Part shown: in pieces, positions 1 through 8,047 of the stretch
How positions within the stretch are numbered: the first letter of the stretch is position 1
Layout: each line of letters starts with the position of its first letter
The notes under the pieces: model-generated
Seen by the model: the letters and a program-made list of their open reading frames with translations, nothing else
Databases searched by the model: none
What the model was told of the DNA's origin: nothing
Made by a program: the position numbers and the translations under genes
Origin: Paraburkholderia sabiae
GTDB lineage: Bacteria > Pseudomonadota > Gammaproteobacteria > Burkholderiales > Burkholderiaceae
NCBI RefSeq assembly: GCF_030412785.1
Contig: NZ_CP125295.1
Location: 3,472,001 to 3,536,000 of the forward strand
DNA length: 64,000 nucleotides
Direction: 5' to 3'

Positions 1-952
1 GATACGCGCGCCGGCCAGCTGCCATTTGCGCGGCATCAGAGGATTGCGTTTGTAGCGGCGTGGGTGCGATCGGCTTGTCGCCCAAAACGTACGTGGAGAT
101 CGCGCGCAGATCGCCGGGCGTCATGTACTGGCTGCTGAGATGCACAACGGGATGCATCTCGCCGAATGCCGAACCTTGCGGCGCGATCCCCGTGGCGAAG
201 AACGTCTGCAAGTCTCGCGCTGACCATCCGCGATTTCCGAGACCTTCAGGCGTCAGGTCGGGCGCATGAATGCGGCCGAGCGCGCCGCCCGCCAGCGGCT
301 TCGCGCCATCGAGCTGTCCAAAGGCACCACGCGGCGTATGACACTCCGCGCAATGCCCGAGTGCGTTCGCGAGATAGCGTCCGCGATTCCAGTCCGCCGA
401 CTCTCCACGCGATGCATCCGGCAACGCGTTTTCGAGGAATAGCATCTTCCAGAAGCGCACCGCAAAGCGCAAATTGAACGGGAACGACAGATCAGGCTCG
501 CGATTCGTTACGGCTGCCGGTTTCAGCGACATCAGATACGCGTAGATCGCGTCACTATCGGCACGCGACATCTGGCGATACGACGTGTACGGCATCGCCG
601 GATAAAGCTGCCCGTTCGGCGAGACGCCTTCATGCAAGGCACCGTAGAAATCGTCGGCAGTCCATTTGCCGATGCCGTGTTGCGCGTCGGGCGTGATGTT
701 CGTTCCGTAGAACGTGCCGAACGGCGAGTCCAGTTTGACGCCGCCCGCGAAGGGCGCGCCGTCGCGCGACGTATGGCACGCGGCACAGTCCGCCGCTTTC
801 GCGAGATAGCGGCCGCGTTCGATCAACGCCGCATCGTGGGTATCGACTTTCGCGCCATCGGGTGCGTCGTGCGTGTTGCTGCATGCCGTCGACAGCACCG
901 CAACCAGCGTCAACAATGCGATGCGCAACAGGAAAAACAACGCGCTCATCAT
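1..952 (-). CDS. c-type cytochrome subunit of a molybdenum hydroxylase, 3' end cut by window edge
   Basis: This is a membrane-anchored or periplasmic multi-haem cytochrome c that probably takes electrons from the molybdenum hydroxylase encoded just upstream. The start at 952 gives ATGATG and overlaps the previous stop as ATGA, so translation is coupled. The N-terminus has a hydrophobic stretch ending in LSTAC, a possible signal peptide or lipobox. Two haem sites are visible, CAACH near residue 54 and CAECH near residue 199, each preceded by the GRYLA motif usual for alcohol/aldehyde dehydrogenase cytochromes. The reading frame is still open at position 2. Related proteins have three haem domains, so the third is probably outside the window. 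The role as electron acceptor is inferred from gene order. Confidence 0.85.
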   Translation of the reverse strand, partial: MMSALFFLLRIALLTLVAVLSTACSNTHDAPDGAKVDTHDAALIERGRYLAKAADCAACHTSRDGAPFAGGVKLDSPFGTFYGTNITPDAQHGIGKWTADDFYGALHEGVSPNGQLYPAMPYTSYRQMSRADSDAIYAYLMSLKPAAVTNREPDLSFPFNLRFAVRFWKMLFLENALPDASRGESADWNRGRYLANALGHCAECHTPRGAFGQLDGAKPLAGGALGRIHAPDLTPEGLGNRGWSARDLQTFFATGIAPQGSAFGEMHPVVHLSSQYMTPGDLRAISTYVLGDKPIAPTPLQTQSSDAAQMAAGRRAY

Positions 953-1587
953 TCGCCACCCTTGACGAGTCCGGGTGTATTCAACACGAGATCCTTCACC
1001 GCTTCGTAATAGCGCACATAGCCTGTGCAGCGGCACAGATGCGAATCGAGTGCTTCGACGATGGTCTGCTCAACCTCGCTGCGTTCGACAGGATGCTGCT
1101 TCAATCGCTCGATCAGCACCGTCGTCGCATTGACGAATCCCGGCGTGCAGTATCCGCATTGAAAACTGAAGTGTTCGAGAAACTTCTGCTGAACGGGCGA
1201 CAGTGCGACGACTTCGCCGTGCTCGTTGCATGTCGCGTGGCCTTCGACAGTGCGTATCTTCTTGCCATCGAAAAACTGCGCCGCCGTGATGCACGAACGC
1301 ACTTCTTCGCTCGTGCCGTCCGGTTTGTCGAGAATCACGACGCACGCATGACACACACCCTGGCCGCAGCCCAGCCGTGAACCCGTCAAGCCGAGATACT
1401 CGTGCAGAAAATCGATCAGCATCAGTTGCGCAGGAACGCGGATTGGACCGAACGATTGGCCATTGACGGTCATCGACACCGCTTGCATATCGATCCGCAT
1501 CAAAGGCTGTTCATGCTGGTTGGAGACGGCATCAGCCGACTGCATAGCACTCGCGGCTTGTTGCGATTGGGAATTGGCCGCCATCAT
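949..1587 (-). CDS. molybdenum hydroxylase small subunit with two [2Fe-2S] clusters
   Basis: This is the iron-sulfur subunit of a xanthine dehydrogenase-family enzyme. It relays electrons from the molybdopterin subunit encoded upstream to the cytochrome encoded downstream. The plant-ferredoxin-like motif CGQGVCHAC lies near residue 75 and the second cluster domain has CGYCTPG and CRCTGY. At 212 residues it is longer than the usual 150-170 because of a low-complexity N-terminal extension rich in Ser, Gln and Ala. It has no signal peptide of its own, so it may be exported bound to its Tat-dependent partner. Its start overlaps the end of the large subunit gene by 4 bp. The substrate is unknown. 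Confidence 0.9.
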   Translation of the reverse strand: MMAANSQSQQAASAMQSADAVSNQHEQPLMRIDMQAVSMTVNGQSFGPIRVPAQLMLIDFLHEYLGLTGSRLGCGQGVCHACVVILDKPDGTSEEVRSCITAAQFFDGKKIRTVEGHATCNEHGEVVALSPVQQKFLEHFSFQCGYCTPGFVNATTVLIERLKQHPVERSEVEQTIVEALDSHLCRCTGYVRYYEAVKDLVLNTPGLVKGGE

Positions 1588-4406
1588 GCGAGCACCTCCT
1601 GAATCTTCTGGGGCGTGACGGGAAGGTCACGGAAACGATGTCCAATGGCATGCGCAATGCCGTTCACGATTGCGCCGACGACCGGGATCATCACCACTTC
1701 AGCAATGCCCTTCGGCGGATCGGTATCGGTTAAAGGCGGCAGTACTTCACCCGTCTGATTCCACACAGCAACGTCCGTCGCGCGCGGCAAGCGATAACGA
1801 TTGAAGTTCCATGTGCCATTGCCCGGCCCGTCTTCATAGAGCGGCAGATATTCATGCAGCGCATGGCCGATACCCATCGCAAGGCCGCCTTGCAACTGGC
1901 CCGACACGAGTTGTGGCGAGATCTGATTGCCGCATTCGAGAATCGAGTGGTGCGTCAGCAATTCGACTTCGCCACTGCCTTCGTTCACGCAAAGTTCGAC
2001 GAGCGTTCCAACCGCGCTGTAGTAGACGACGGTTGCGTTGTTGCGCTGAACAGGCGGAATGAATACGCGCTTGCGATCGAGCACGCGGTAACCGTTCGGC
2101 GTGATCGCGTGCCGATTGACGGCTTGCGTTGCGTCATTACCGTAACGAAGAGAAAGACCGTCGAGCGGCAGACGCTCCACCTTGCCGCCGATTTCGAACT
2201 CGGCCTCCGTCCATTGCCAGCGATTGAACGCGTGCACGGTCACACCCGTCGCGAGTCCGAGTGCATGCGCTTTCTTCGCGAGCCGTTCGAGCGACAACGC
2301 CTCCAGGCCATCCGCAGACAGCTTGCCGTCCACCCAGCGCGCATCTTCGATCCGCACGATCAGCGATGCCGCCTGACCGCCGCCCGTCCCTTCCGACCAG
2401 ATCGACATCGCAGCGGGCCACAAGCCATGCGTGAAAAGAACGCGCGCCGCTTCTCGCGTGCTGTGCGTGAAGTAGAAAGCGGAATTGGTCGCACTCGACG
2501 GCGACATGTAGCCCGGCGACCAGCGCGGGTTCTTCGACAAGCGGTCTTGCTCCGCCTGCGACATCAGATAAGGATCGCCGCTCGTCACGACGGGCAGATC
2601 GTGCCAGTCGTTCAGCGCGAAGCGCACATCTGTCGCGGGCGCGCCGAGCCATTTCGCCACGGCGATCGCTTGCGATGTCGACATACCGGTGCCGATTTCC
2701 GCGCCCGAATGATGCAACGTGATCTTGCCGTCCGCGCTCAGTTCGACCTTTGCAAACGACGATTCCGCACCCGTACCGAAGTCTTTCTGCACACACGCAA
2801 AGCCTACGCCGTAGCGTTTGCCCGGATGCTCCGCTTCGAACTGCGCCTTCGTCTGCGCGCGGTTTTTCCATAGCGGATGAGCGCGAGCCTTGTCGAGCAC
2901 TTCATCGACGCGCACGGCCCCTGCCGGAATCGCGCCCTGCGTGTTCTTCATGCCGGAACGCAATGCGTTCTTCAAACGGAATTCGATGGGATCGAGTTTC
3001 AGTTGCGCGGCGATTTCGTCGATCATCATTTCCGTTGCGGCCATGCTCTGCAAGGTGCCGTAGCCGCGCGCCGAACCTGCATCGACGGCACGCGACGCAA
3101 TCGCGATCGCTGTGAAGTCGTTCTTCGGAAAGTAGTAGATGGATTGCGCGGCTGTTGCGCCGACCATCGCAACAGAAGGCGAGAAATTCATGCGGCCGCC
3201 GCCGTTCGCTTCGAAGTCGCCCTTGAACGATTGCAGCAGTCCCGTCTTTCTGTCGACGGCGATGCGGTACTTCATCCTGAACGCATGACGTTTCAGCGCG
3301 CTCTGGAACTGCTCATAGCGGTCGTTGGCGAGTCGTACGGGTCGACCGTCGCCGTACATTGCCGCGACGAGTCCGTAGAACGGCATGTTGTAGTGATCTT
3401 TCGATCCGTAGCCCACCGTGTAGCACGGATGCAAGAACACGTTCTTCACAGGGAAGCGGCACTTCGCGGCCATCTCAGCGACACTTTGTGCGACTTCGGC
3501 AGGACCTTGTGTTGGCACGATCATGTGCAGCGAATGCGTCGCCGCGTCGTACCAGCAATTGGCGTTGTCGGGTTCGAGCGCCGCTGTATCGACGGATTGC
3601 GTGCTGTAGTCGCGCTCCATCACGAGCCAGTCGGCGGGCGGATGATCGAGTTCCGCAGCAATGCTGTTCGCGTAGAACATGCCCTGTTCGCCGAGCTTGC
3701 CGTGTTCCTTGTCATCCGGCCACACGGGTTGATGCTTGCGCATCGAGCCCGGAAAAACAGGCGCATTTTTAAGGCTCGAAAAGACATCGTCGTCGTATGG
3801 CGTTTTGCCGCCCACTCGGACGAAGCGGAATGTGCCCCATGGATCGCGTTCGAGCGGTCCTGTTTGGGGACCGTATGCGATCACGTCGTCACGGAACTTG
3901 AGACAGTCTTTGGCGAGGCGAAAACGTGCGAAATCGTGAAAGATCAGAATGGCGACAGCTTGCCCGAGATACGCTGGAGTCTTGCCTTTCGGCAACAGCA
4001 TGTCGTCGCCATAGAAGGCGGGAAAATGCAGTCCATCGCGTTCCAGATCTTCTGCCGTCACGATCCGGTCCGGCTTCAACGCCTCGCCGAGCATGTTCAG
4101 GTTGAAACCTGCATACAGACAGTCGGCACGCGTGGTTCGCAGAACGAGCGCATGTGCCTGCTGCTGCGGCCAATGCGGCATATCGGATGCACGCATATCG
4201 CGCGCAAACACTTTCGCACCCGTCACCTTGGCAATGCCGTCGATACGGAATCGCGGCTGGCCGGTTCTTGCATCCCACTCGACGGGCGTGAGTATCTTCT
4301 CTTCGAAAAGCGCGGCAAACGCGCGACTGCCGACGGGCGCGAGATACACCGAAATACCGGCCATCACGGTGGCCTTTAAAAAGCTTCGGCGTGAAAGGCC
4401 GACCAT
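1584..4406 (-). CDS. molybdopterin-binding large subunit, xanthine dehydrogenase family, Tat-exported
   Basis: This 940-residue catalytic subunit is an aldehyde oxidase/xanthine dehydrogenase-type molybdenum hydroxylase. I chose the ATG at 4406 because it has a good GGAG ribosome site and begins a canonical twin-arginine signal (SRRSFLKAT) followed by a hydrophobic stretch. The N-terminal a/b hammerhead (from about residue 50) and the Mo-cofactor-binding domains follow. Near the C-terminus the segment PPKGIAEVV aligns with the motif that carries the catalytic glutamate. It forms a cluster with the [2Fe-2S] subunit and cytochrome downstream, which suggests a periplasmic enzyme feeding the respiratory chain. 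The substrate (aldehyde, N-heterocycle or nicotinate-like) cannot be told from sequence. Confidence 0.88.
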   Translation of the reverse strand: MVGLSRRSFLKATVMAGISVYLAPVGSRAFAALFEEKILTPVEWDARTGQPRFRIDGIAKVTGAKVFARDMRASDMPHWPQQQAHALVLRTTRADCLYAGFNLNMLGEALKPDRIVTAEDLERDGLHFPAFYGDDMLLPKGKTPAYLGQAVAILIFHDFARFRLAKDCLKFRDDVIAYGPQTGPLERDPWGTFRFVRVGGKTPYDDDVFSSLKNAPVFPGSMRKHQPVWPDDKEHGKLGEQGMFYANSIAAELDHPPADWLVMERDYSTQSVDTAALEPDNANCWYDAATHSLHMIVPTQGPAEVAQSVAEMAAKCRFPVKNVFLHPCYTVGYGSKDHYNMPFYGLVAAMYGDGRPVRLANDRYEQFQSALKRHAFRMKYRIAVDRKTGLLQSFKGDFEANGGGRMNFSPSVAMVGATAAQSIYYFPKNDFTAIAIASRAVDAGSARGYGTLQSMAATEMMIDEIAAQLKLDPIEFRLKNALRSGMKNTQGAIPAGAVRVDEVLDKARAHPLWKNRAQTKAQFEAEHPGKRYGVGFACVQKDFGTGAESSFAKVELSADGKITLHHSGAEIGTGMSTSQAIAVAKWLGAPATDVRFALNDWHDLPVVTSGDPYLMSQAEQDRLSKNPRWSPGYMSPSSATNSAFYFTHSTREAARVLFTHGLWPAAMSIWSEGTGGGQAASLIVRIEDARWVDGKLSADGLEALSLERLAKKAHALGLATGVTVHAFNRWQWTEAEFEIGGKVERLPLDGLSLRYGNDATQAVNRHAITPNGYRVLDRKRVFIPPVQRNNATVVYYSAVGTLVELCVNEGSGEVELLTHHSILECGNQISPQLVSGQLQGGLAMGIGHALHEYLPLYEDGPGNGTWNFNRYRLPRATDVAVWNQTGEVLPPLTDTDPPKGIAEVVMIPVVGAIVNGIAHAIGHRFRDLPVTPQKIQEVLA

Positions 4407-4685
4407 GTACGTCTCCAGAATGCAGGACTGCGCGCACCGGTTGCTTCGACGGCGAGATCGTCGAGCGCGCGCAAAGGCGTACGTCGGTCGTGACCTCGTA
4501 TGCCATGCGCAGTCGATTGAATGCTTCAGAGCTGTCGGCAACGCAGCCGGCAGCGTTTGAGGAGCGGCATTATGTCAGCCGTCGAGAGTGCTAAATGTTG
4601 ATATTTGCCAAAACGTGCGTTGAAGCGTCAATGATTGTCAATGCATCGGCGGCGATGCTTTTACAAAGGTCAGAACTGTTTTGAT
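4407..4685. other. intergenic region between the two molybdenum hydroxylase operons
   Basis: About 280 bp with no convincing gene. It is AT-richer than its surroundings around 4590-4690 and could hold a separate promoter for the second hydroxylase set, but I see no clear -35/-10 pair or terminator hairpin. Confidence 0.5.
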
Positions 4686-5147
4686 TTATGTATGTTTGAC
4701 CTGTCCCGTCGCTTCGAGAATGGCCTGTCTGATGCGCGGATACGTGCCGCAGCGGCATATGATGCCGTGCATTGCGCAGTCGATTTCCTTGACGCTCGGC
4801 GTCGGATTGCGCTGTATCAGCGCGCTTGCGGCCATCAATTGCGCGCTCTGGCAATAGCCGCATTGCACGACATCGACACGCAACCACGCCTCTTTCAATG
4901 CGCGCGCTTGCGGTCCTTGCAGACCTTCTATTGTCGTGACCTTATTCGCGCCGACATCCGAGAGCTTTTCCTGACACGACGTTTTGGCATCTTTACCAAC
5001 GTGCACGGTGCACGCGCCGCACACGCCGACGCCGCAACCGAACTTGGTGCCCGTCATTTTCAGTTCGCAGCGCAAGACCCAAAGCAATGGAGTGGCGGGA
5101 TCGGAGTGCACGTCGACCGTTTTGCCGTTGATATTCAGCTTGAGCAT
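4686..5147 (-). CDS. iorA: isoquinoline 1-oxidoreductase alpha-like [2Fe-2S] subunit
   Basis: This 153-residue protein has the standard length and architecture of the small subunit of a molybdenum hydroxylase. The first cluster motif CGVGVCGAC is near residue 42, and CGYCQSAQ and CRCGTYPRI form the second domain. The ATG at 5147 lies 13 bp inside the end of the upstream large subunit gene, showing translational coupling. The longer open frame upstream is out of register with the large subunit gene and carries no family similarity, so it is not part of this protein. The protein most resembles IorA, QorS or aldehyde oxidase small subunits. The actual substrate is unknown. Confidence 0.9.
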   Translation of the reverse strand: MLKLNINGKTVDVHSDPATPLLWVLRCELKMTGTKFGCGVGVCGACTVHVGKDAKTSCQEKLSDVGANKVTTIEGLQGPQARALKEAWLRVDVVQCGYCQSAQLMAASALIQRNPTPSVKEIDCAMHGIICRCGTYPRIRQAILEATGQVKHT

Positions 5148-7453
5148 GTTGCACCCCCGGCATACAGCTTCGTTTTGAGCGGCAATGCGTAATCGCGTGT
5201 ACCCGTCAGTGCATAAAGCGCATTCGCGACGGCGGGCGCAACGGGCGGTACAGCAGATTCGCCGACGCCTTGCGGATGGCTTTTCGACGGCATGATCTCG
5301 ACGGAGATATCCGGGCACTCGTCCATTCGCACGACATCGAATTCGCTGTAAAGGCTCTCGACGACTGCGCCATCCTTGAGCGTGATCTCTTCCTTGAATG
5401 CAGCGGAAAGCCCGAAGACAATCGCGCCCTCGACCTGCTGCCTGATGAGATTCGGATTCACTGGCAAGCCGCAATCGATCGCGCAGTACACGTGTTCGAC
5501 TTTCACCGTGCCGTCCTTCTGCTGCGAGATATGCACGACTTGCCCGACCACACTGCCGAATGCCTCATGCAATGCCACGCCGCGTGCGCGCCTGACGCCC
5601 TTGTCCGACCACACGGCGGGCATTTTCCAGCCGGACATGTCGGCCACTTTCTGCAACACGGCAAGATGCCGTGGATGCTTCGTCAACAGCCCCACGCGAA
5701 ATGCGACAGGATCTTTGCGCGCCAACGCCGCGAGTTCGTCGATAAAGCTTTCGATAAAGAACGCCTGATGCGAATGGCCGACGGAACGCCAGAAGCCGAC
5801 AGGCATCGGCAAATCGATCACGCGTTGTCCGATCCACACGTTCGGCATTTCATAAGGCTGATCGAACGAGCCTTCGGATACGGTCTTGTCGAAATTGATG
5901 CCGAGATCGGGAATGCGGTAATTGCGCGCGAGCCATTTCGCTACGATCGACTGGCTCACCGACGTGTTGTGCCACGCAATCAGTTGCCCCTGATCATCGA
6001 GCCCCGCCTGGAAGCGCGACACGCATGCAGGCCGATAGAAATCGTGACGCATGTCCTGCTGACGCGTCCACAGCGTTTGCACAGGACGCCCCTGTGCTTC
6101 GCGCGCGATAGCAACCGCCTGCATGATGTAGTCGACTTCGAGCCTGCGTCCGAATGCACCGCCCGGCATCTGCTGCTGCAAGTCGACGTTATCCGTGCTC
6201 ATGCCGAGCAGATGCGCGACATGCATGCGCGCAACGGCCGGCACCTGCGTCGCCGCCCATACCGTCGCCTTGCCGTCTCTCACTTGCGCGGTGCAGTTCA
6301 CGGGCTCGAGCGGAGCATGCGCAAGATAGGGCGCGCGATACTCCGCCTTCAGCGTGTGCGCCGCGCGGCTCAGCGCGCTATCGACATCGCCGTGGCTGTA
6401 CCATGCATGGCCGTTGCTTTCGTCGAGCGCGTGCGCGAGACGTTGCTCGATATCGGCGTTGGTGAGCCCTTTGGTCGGACCGTCGTGCCAGTCGACCTTC
6501 AACACGTCGAGCGCACTCATCGCGATGAACATGTTCTCCGCGATCACCGCGACGCCGCCTGTGCCGCCGTTGTACGCATCGACGGCAAAGACCTTGTGCA
6601 CGCCAGGCAGCGAGCCCGCTGCCGAGCCGTTGAAGTGCGCAACCGTGCCGCCGAGCGTCGGACACATCGCGATGCTCGCGTAGAGCAGGCCATCGGGAAC
6701 GACGTCGATGCCGAAGATCGCGCTGCCGTCCAGCTTCGATGCGGCCTCGACGCGCGTCACGGGCTTGCCGATCAATTGAAACTTCTCGGGGTCCTTCAGC
6801 ACGGGTTTGCGCGGCAGCGGCTGACGGGCGGCCTCTAGCGCGAGTTGCCCGAAGGCCGCCTTGTGCCCCGCATCGTGCAGCACGACGCCCTTCTCAATAC
6901 GGCAATCGGCGGCCTTCACGTCCCAGCGTTCCGCGGCCGCTGCAATCAGCATGGCGCGCGCACACGCGCCCGCTTCGCGCATCGGCTGCCATAGATCGTT
7001 GATGGTCGACGAGCCGCCCGTCATCTGCGTGCCGAAATCACGCGCGAGTTTGCGTGTGAGCCACACCACAGCTTCTTTAAAGACGCCGTCATCGTCGGGA
7101 CGAAACGGCAGATCGCCGACGACGTTTTCGATGTTGTTGTAGATGTTGTCGTATGTGTTGTCGAGCGGCGCATTGGCCACGCGAATGTCGGCCCAGTTTG
7201 CGTCGAGTTCTTCCGCGACGAGCATCGCGAGCCCCGTATGCACACCCTGTCCCATCTCGGTCCTGCACATCAAGACCGTGACGGTGTTGTCGGCGGCAAT
7301 CTTCACATAGCCGTTGAGCGCCGCTTCGCCGGGACGCACGGGAATCGGCTCCGACGCAACAAGCCGCTGACGCGGCGGCAGAGCCGACCATCCGATCACG
7401 AGCGCACCGGCTGCGCCCACGCCGCCCAGCAGGAAGGTTCGACGCTTCAGCAT
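5135..7453 (-). CDS. iorB: isoquinoline 1-oxidoreductase beta-like molybdopterin subunit, Tat signal
   Basis: This 772-residue large subunit belongs to the IorB branch of the xanthine dehydrogenase family. It starts with KRRTFLLGG followed by a hydrophobic helix, a twin-arginine signal sequence. Mo-cofactor domains occupy most of the protein. The motif GVGESAVPP near the C-terminus contains the conserved catalytic Glu. The motif GGAFGRR, typical of cofactor contact in this family, is visible mid-protein. It is first in a two-gene operon with the [2Fe-2S] subunit. It lacks a cytochrome of its own, so it may share the cytochrome of the next gene set. IorAB oxidises N-heterocycles or aldehydes; which one applies here is not known. 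Confidence 0.9.
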   Translation of the reverse strand: MLKRRTFLLGGVGAAGALVIGWSALPPRQRLVASEPIPVRPGEAALNGYVKIAADNTVTVLMCRTEMGQGVHTGLAMLVAEELDANWADIRVANAPLDNTYDNIYNNIENVVGDLPFRPDDDGVFKEAVVWLTRKLARDFGTQMTGGSSTINDLWQPMREAGACARAMLIAAAAERWDVKAADCRIEKGVVLHDAGHKAAFGQLALEAARQPLPRKPVLKDPEKFQLIGKPVTRVEAASKLDGSAIFGIDVVPDGLLYASIAMCPTLGGTVAHFNGSAAGSLPGVHKVFAVDAYNGGTGGVAVIAENMFIAMSALDVLKVDWHDGPTKGLTNADIEQRLAHALDESNGHAWYSHGDVDSALSRAAHTLKAEYRAPYLAHAPLEPVNCTAQVRDGKATVWAATQVPAVARMHVAHLLGMSTDNVDLQQQMPGGAFGRRLEVDYIMQAVAIAREAQGRPVQTLWTRQQDMRHDFYRPACVSRFQAGLDDQGQLIAWHNTSVSQSIVAKWLARNYRIPDLGINFDKTVSEGSFDQPYEMPNVWIGQRVIDLPMPVGFWRSVGHSHQAFFIESFIDELAALARKDPVAFRVGLLTKHPRHLAVLQKVADMSGWKMPAVWSDKGVRRARGVALHEAFGSVVGQVVHISQQKDGTVKVEHVYCAIDCGLPVNPNLIRQQVEGAIVFGLSAAFKEEITLKDGAVVESLYSEFDVVRMDECPDISVEIMPSKSHPQGVGESAVPPVAPAVANALYALTGTRDYALPLKTKLYAGGATCSS

Positions 7454-7530
7454 GGCATCTCTCAGAGGAATCCAGCATGGACACCAATAAAACGCACCAG
7501 CCGCGGCTCAACTGAAACCCAAACATTCAA

Positions 7531-7550
7531 GCACTAGTTCATATTAGTGC
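7531..7550. promoter_or_regulatory. inverted repeat GCACTA-N8-TAGTGC, candidate operator
   Basis: A perfect 6-bp inverted repeat with an 8-bp spacer, 78 bp upstream of the iorB start. Size and place fit a dimeric repressor or activator site. No regulator gene is adjacent, so the binding protein is unknown. Confidence 0.4.
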
Positions 7551-7663
7551 GCGTTACGGAATTCGCCGAATGAATGACGTGGAAATAAAGGCTGAAAAGA
7601 TTGCGAAGGTACGGAAAATCGCGCATTACCCTTTAACGCAATGCACCCACGAGATGCAATAAG

Positions 7664-7681
7664 CGCATTCGTTCGAATGCG
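7664..7681. promoter_or_regulatory. palindrome CGCATTCG-TT-CGAATGCG, candidate operator
   Basis: A perfect 8-bp inverted repeat with a 2-bp centre in the iorB/small-ORF intergenic region. It is too short, with no T-run, for a strong terminator, so a protein-binding site is more likely. Confidence 0.35.
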
Positions 7682-7842
7682 ACCAGAAGGCGTTTAAAGC
7701 GTTCTGCGACAAGGCTTTGGCGCATGTCGCCCTGGATGTTGCACTGCGATTACCAACAGTGGCATATCGCTTGCATTAATGACCGGCAAGCGCTGTGTCA
7801 CGACGACCGCCTGGTCTCGGCAGTCGCACAGGGAGAAGAGAG

Positions 7843-7917
7843 ATGCCTTATCTGATTGGTTGGTTGCTAGGTGTGCCGCTTATCGTCCTTGTGATTCTGT
7901 ATCTGATTTTCCACTGA
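7843..7917 (+). CDS. 24-residue hydrophobic membrane microprotein
   Basis: The ATG follows a strong purine-rich ribosome site (AGGGAGAAGAG) with good spacing. The product is 24 residues, almost all hydrophobic, reading MPYLIGWLLG at the start and ending in YLIFH. It would make one transmembrane helix. A hairpin terminator lies 46 bp downstream, which supports a real short transcription unit. I recall similar very short hydrophobic proteins in Burkholderiaceae but cannot assign a function. The alternative is a leader peptide or chance ORF, less likely given the ribosome site and terminator. Confidence 0.6.
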   Translation: MPYLIGWLLGVPLIVLVILYLIFH

Positions 7918-7962
7918 GGACGCACAGCCAGCGCGATCGTTGCGATCGCCTTCCAGAAGTAC

Positions 7963-7986
7963 AAACGCGGGCCGTGGCCCGCGTTT
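7963..7986. terminator. bidirectional hairpin terminator
   Basis: A perfect 11-bp inverted repeat (AAACGCGGGCC / GGCCCGCGTTT) around a 2-bp centre. It sits between the plus-strand microprotein gene and the end of minus-strand acvB, so it can serve both transcripts. Confidence 0.75.
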
Positions 7987-8047
7987 CATCGCAGGAGCGG
8001 CGAGCGTGCATTCACTCGTGCCCGCTCGCCGCTCGCGTCTTGCTTTA

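Larger units (their letters stand above)
7454..7842. other. promoter region upstream of iorB, with two palindromes
   Basis: This 389-bp gap has no convincing protein gene. It contains two short inverted repeats listed separately (7531-7550 and 7664-7681). It separates the minus-strand hydroxylase operon from the plus-strand 24-residue gene, so both promoters should lie here. Confidence 0.6.

Noticed and set aside
2877..4379. A 500-codon plus-strand frame opposite the second hydroxylase large subunit
   Set aside because: No family motif and opposite a gene with clear domains; antisense frames are expected at this GC content.
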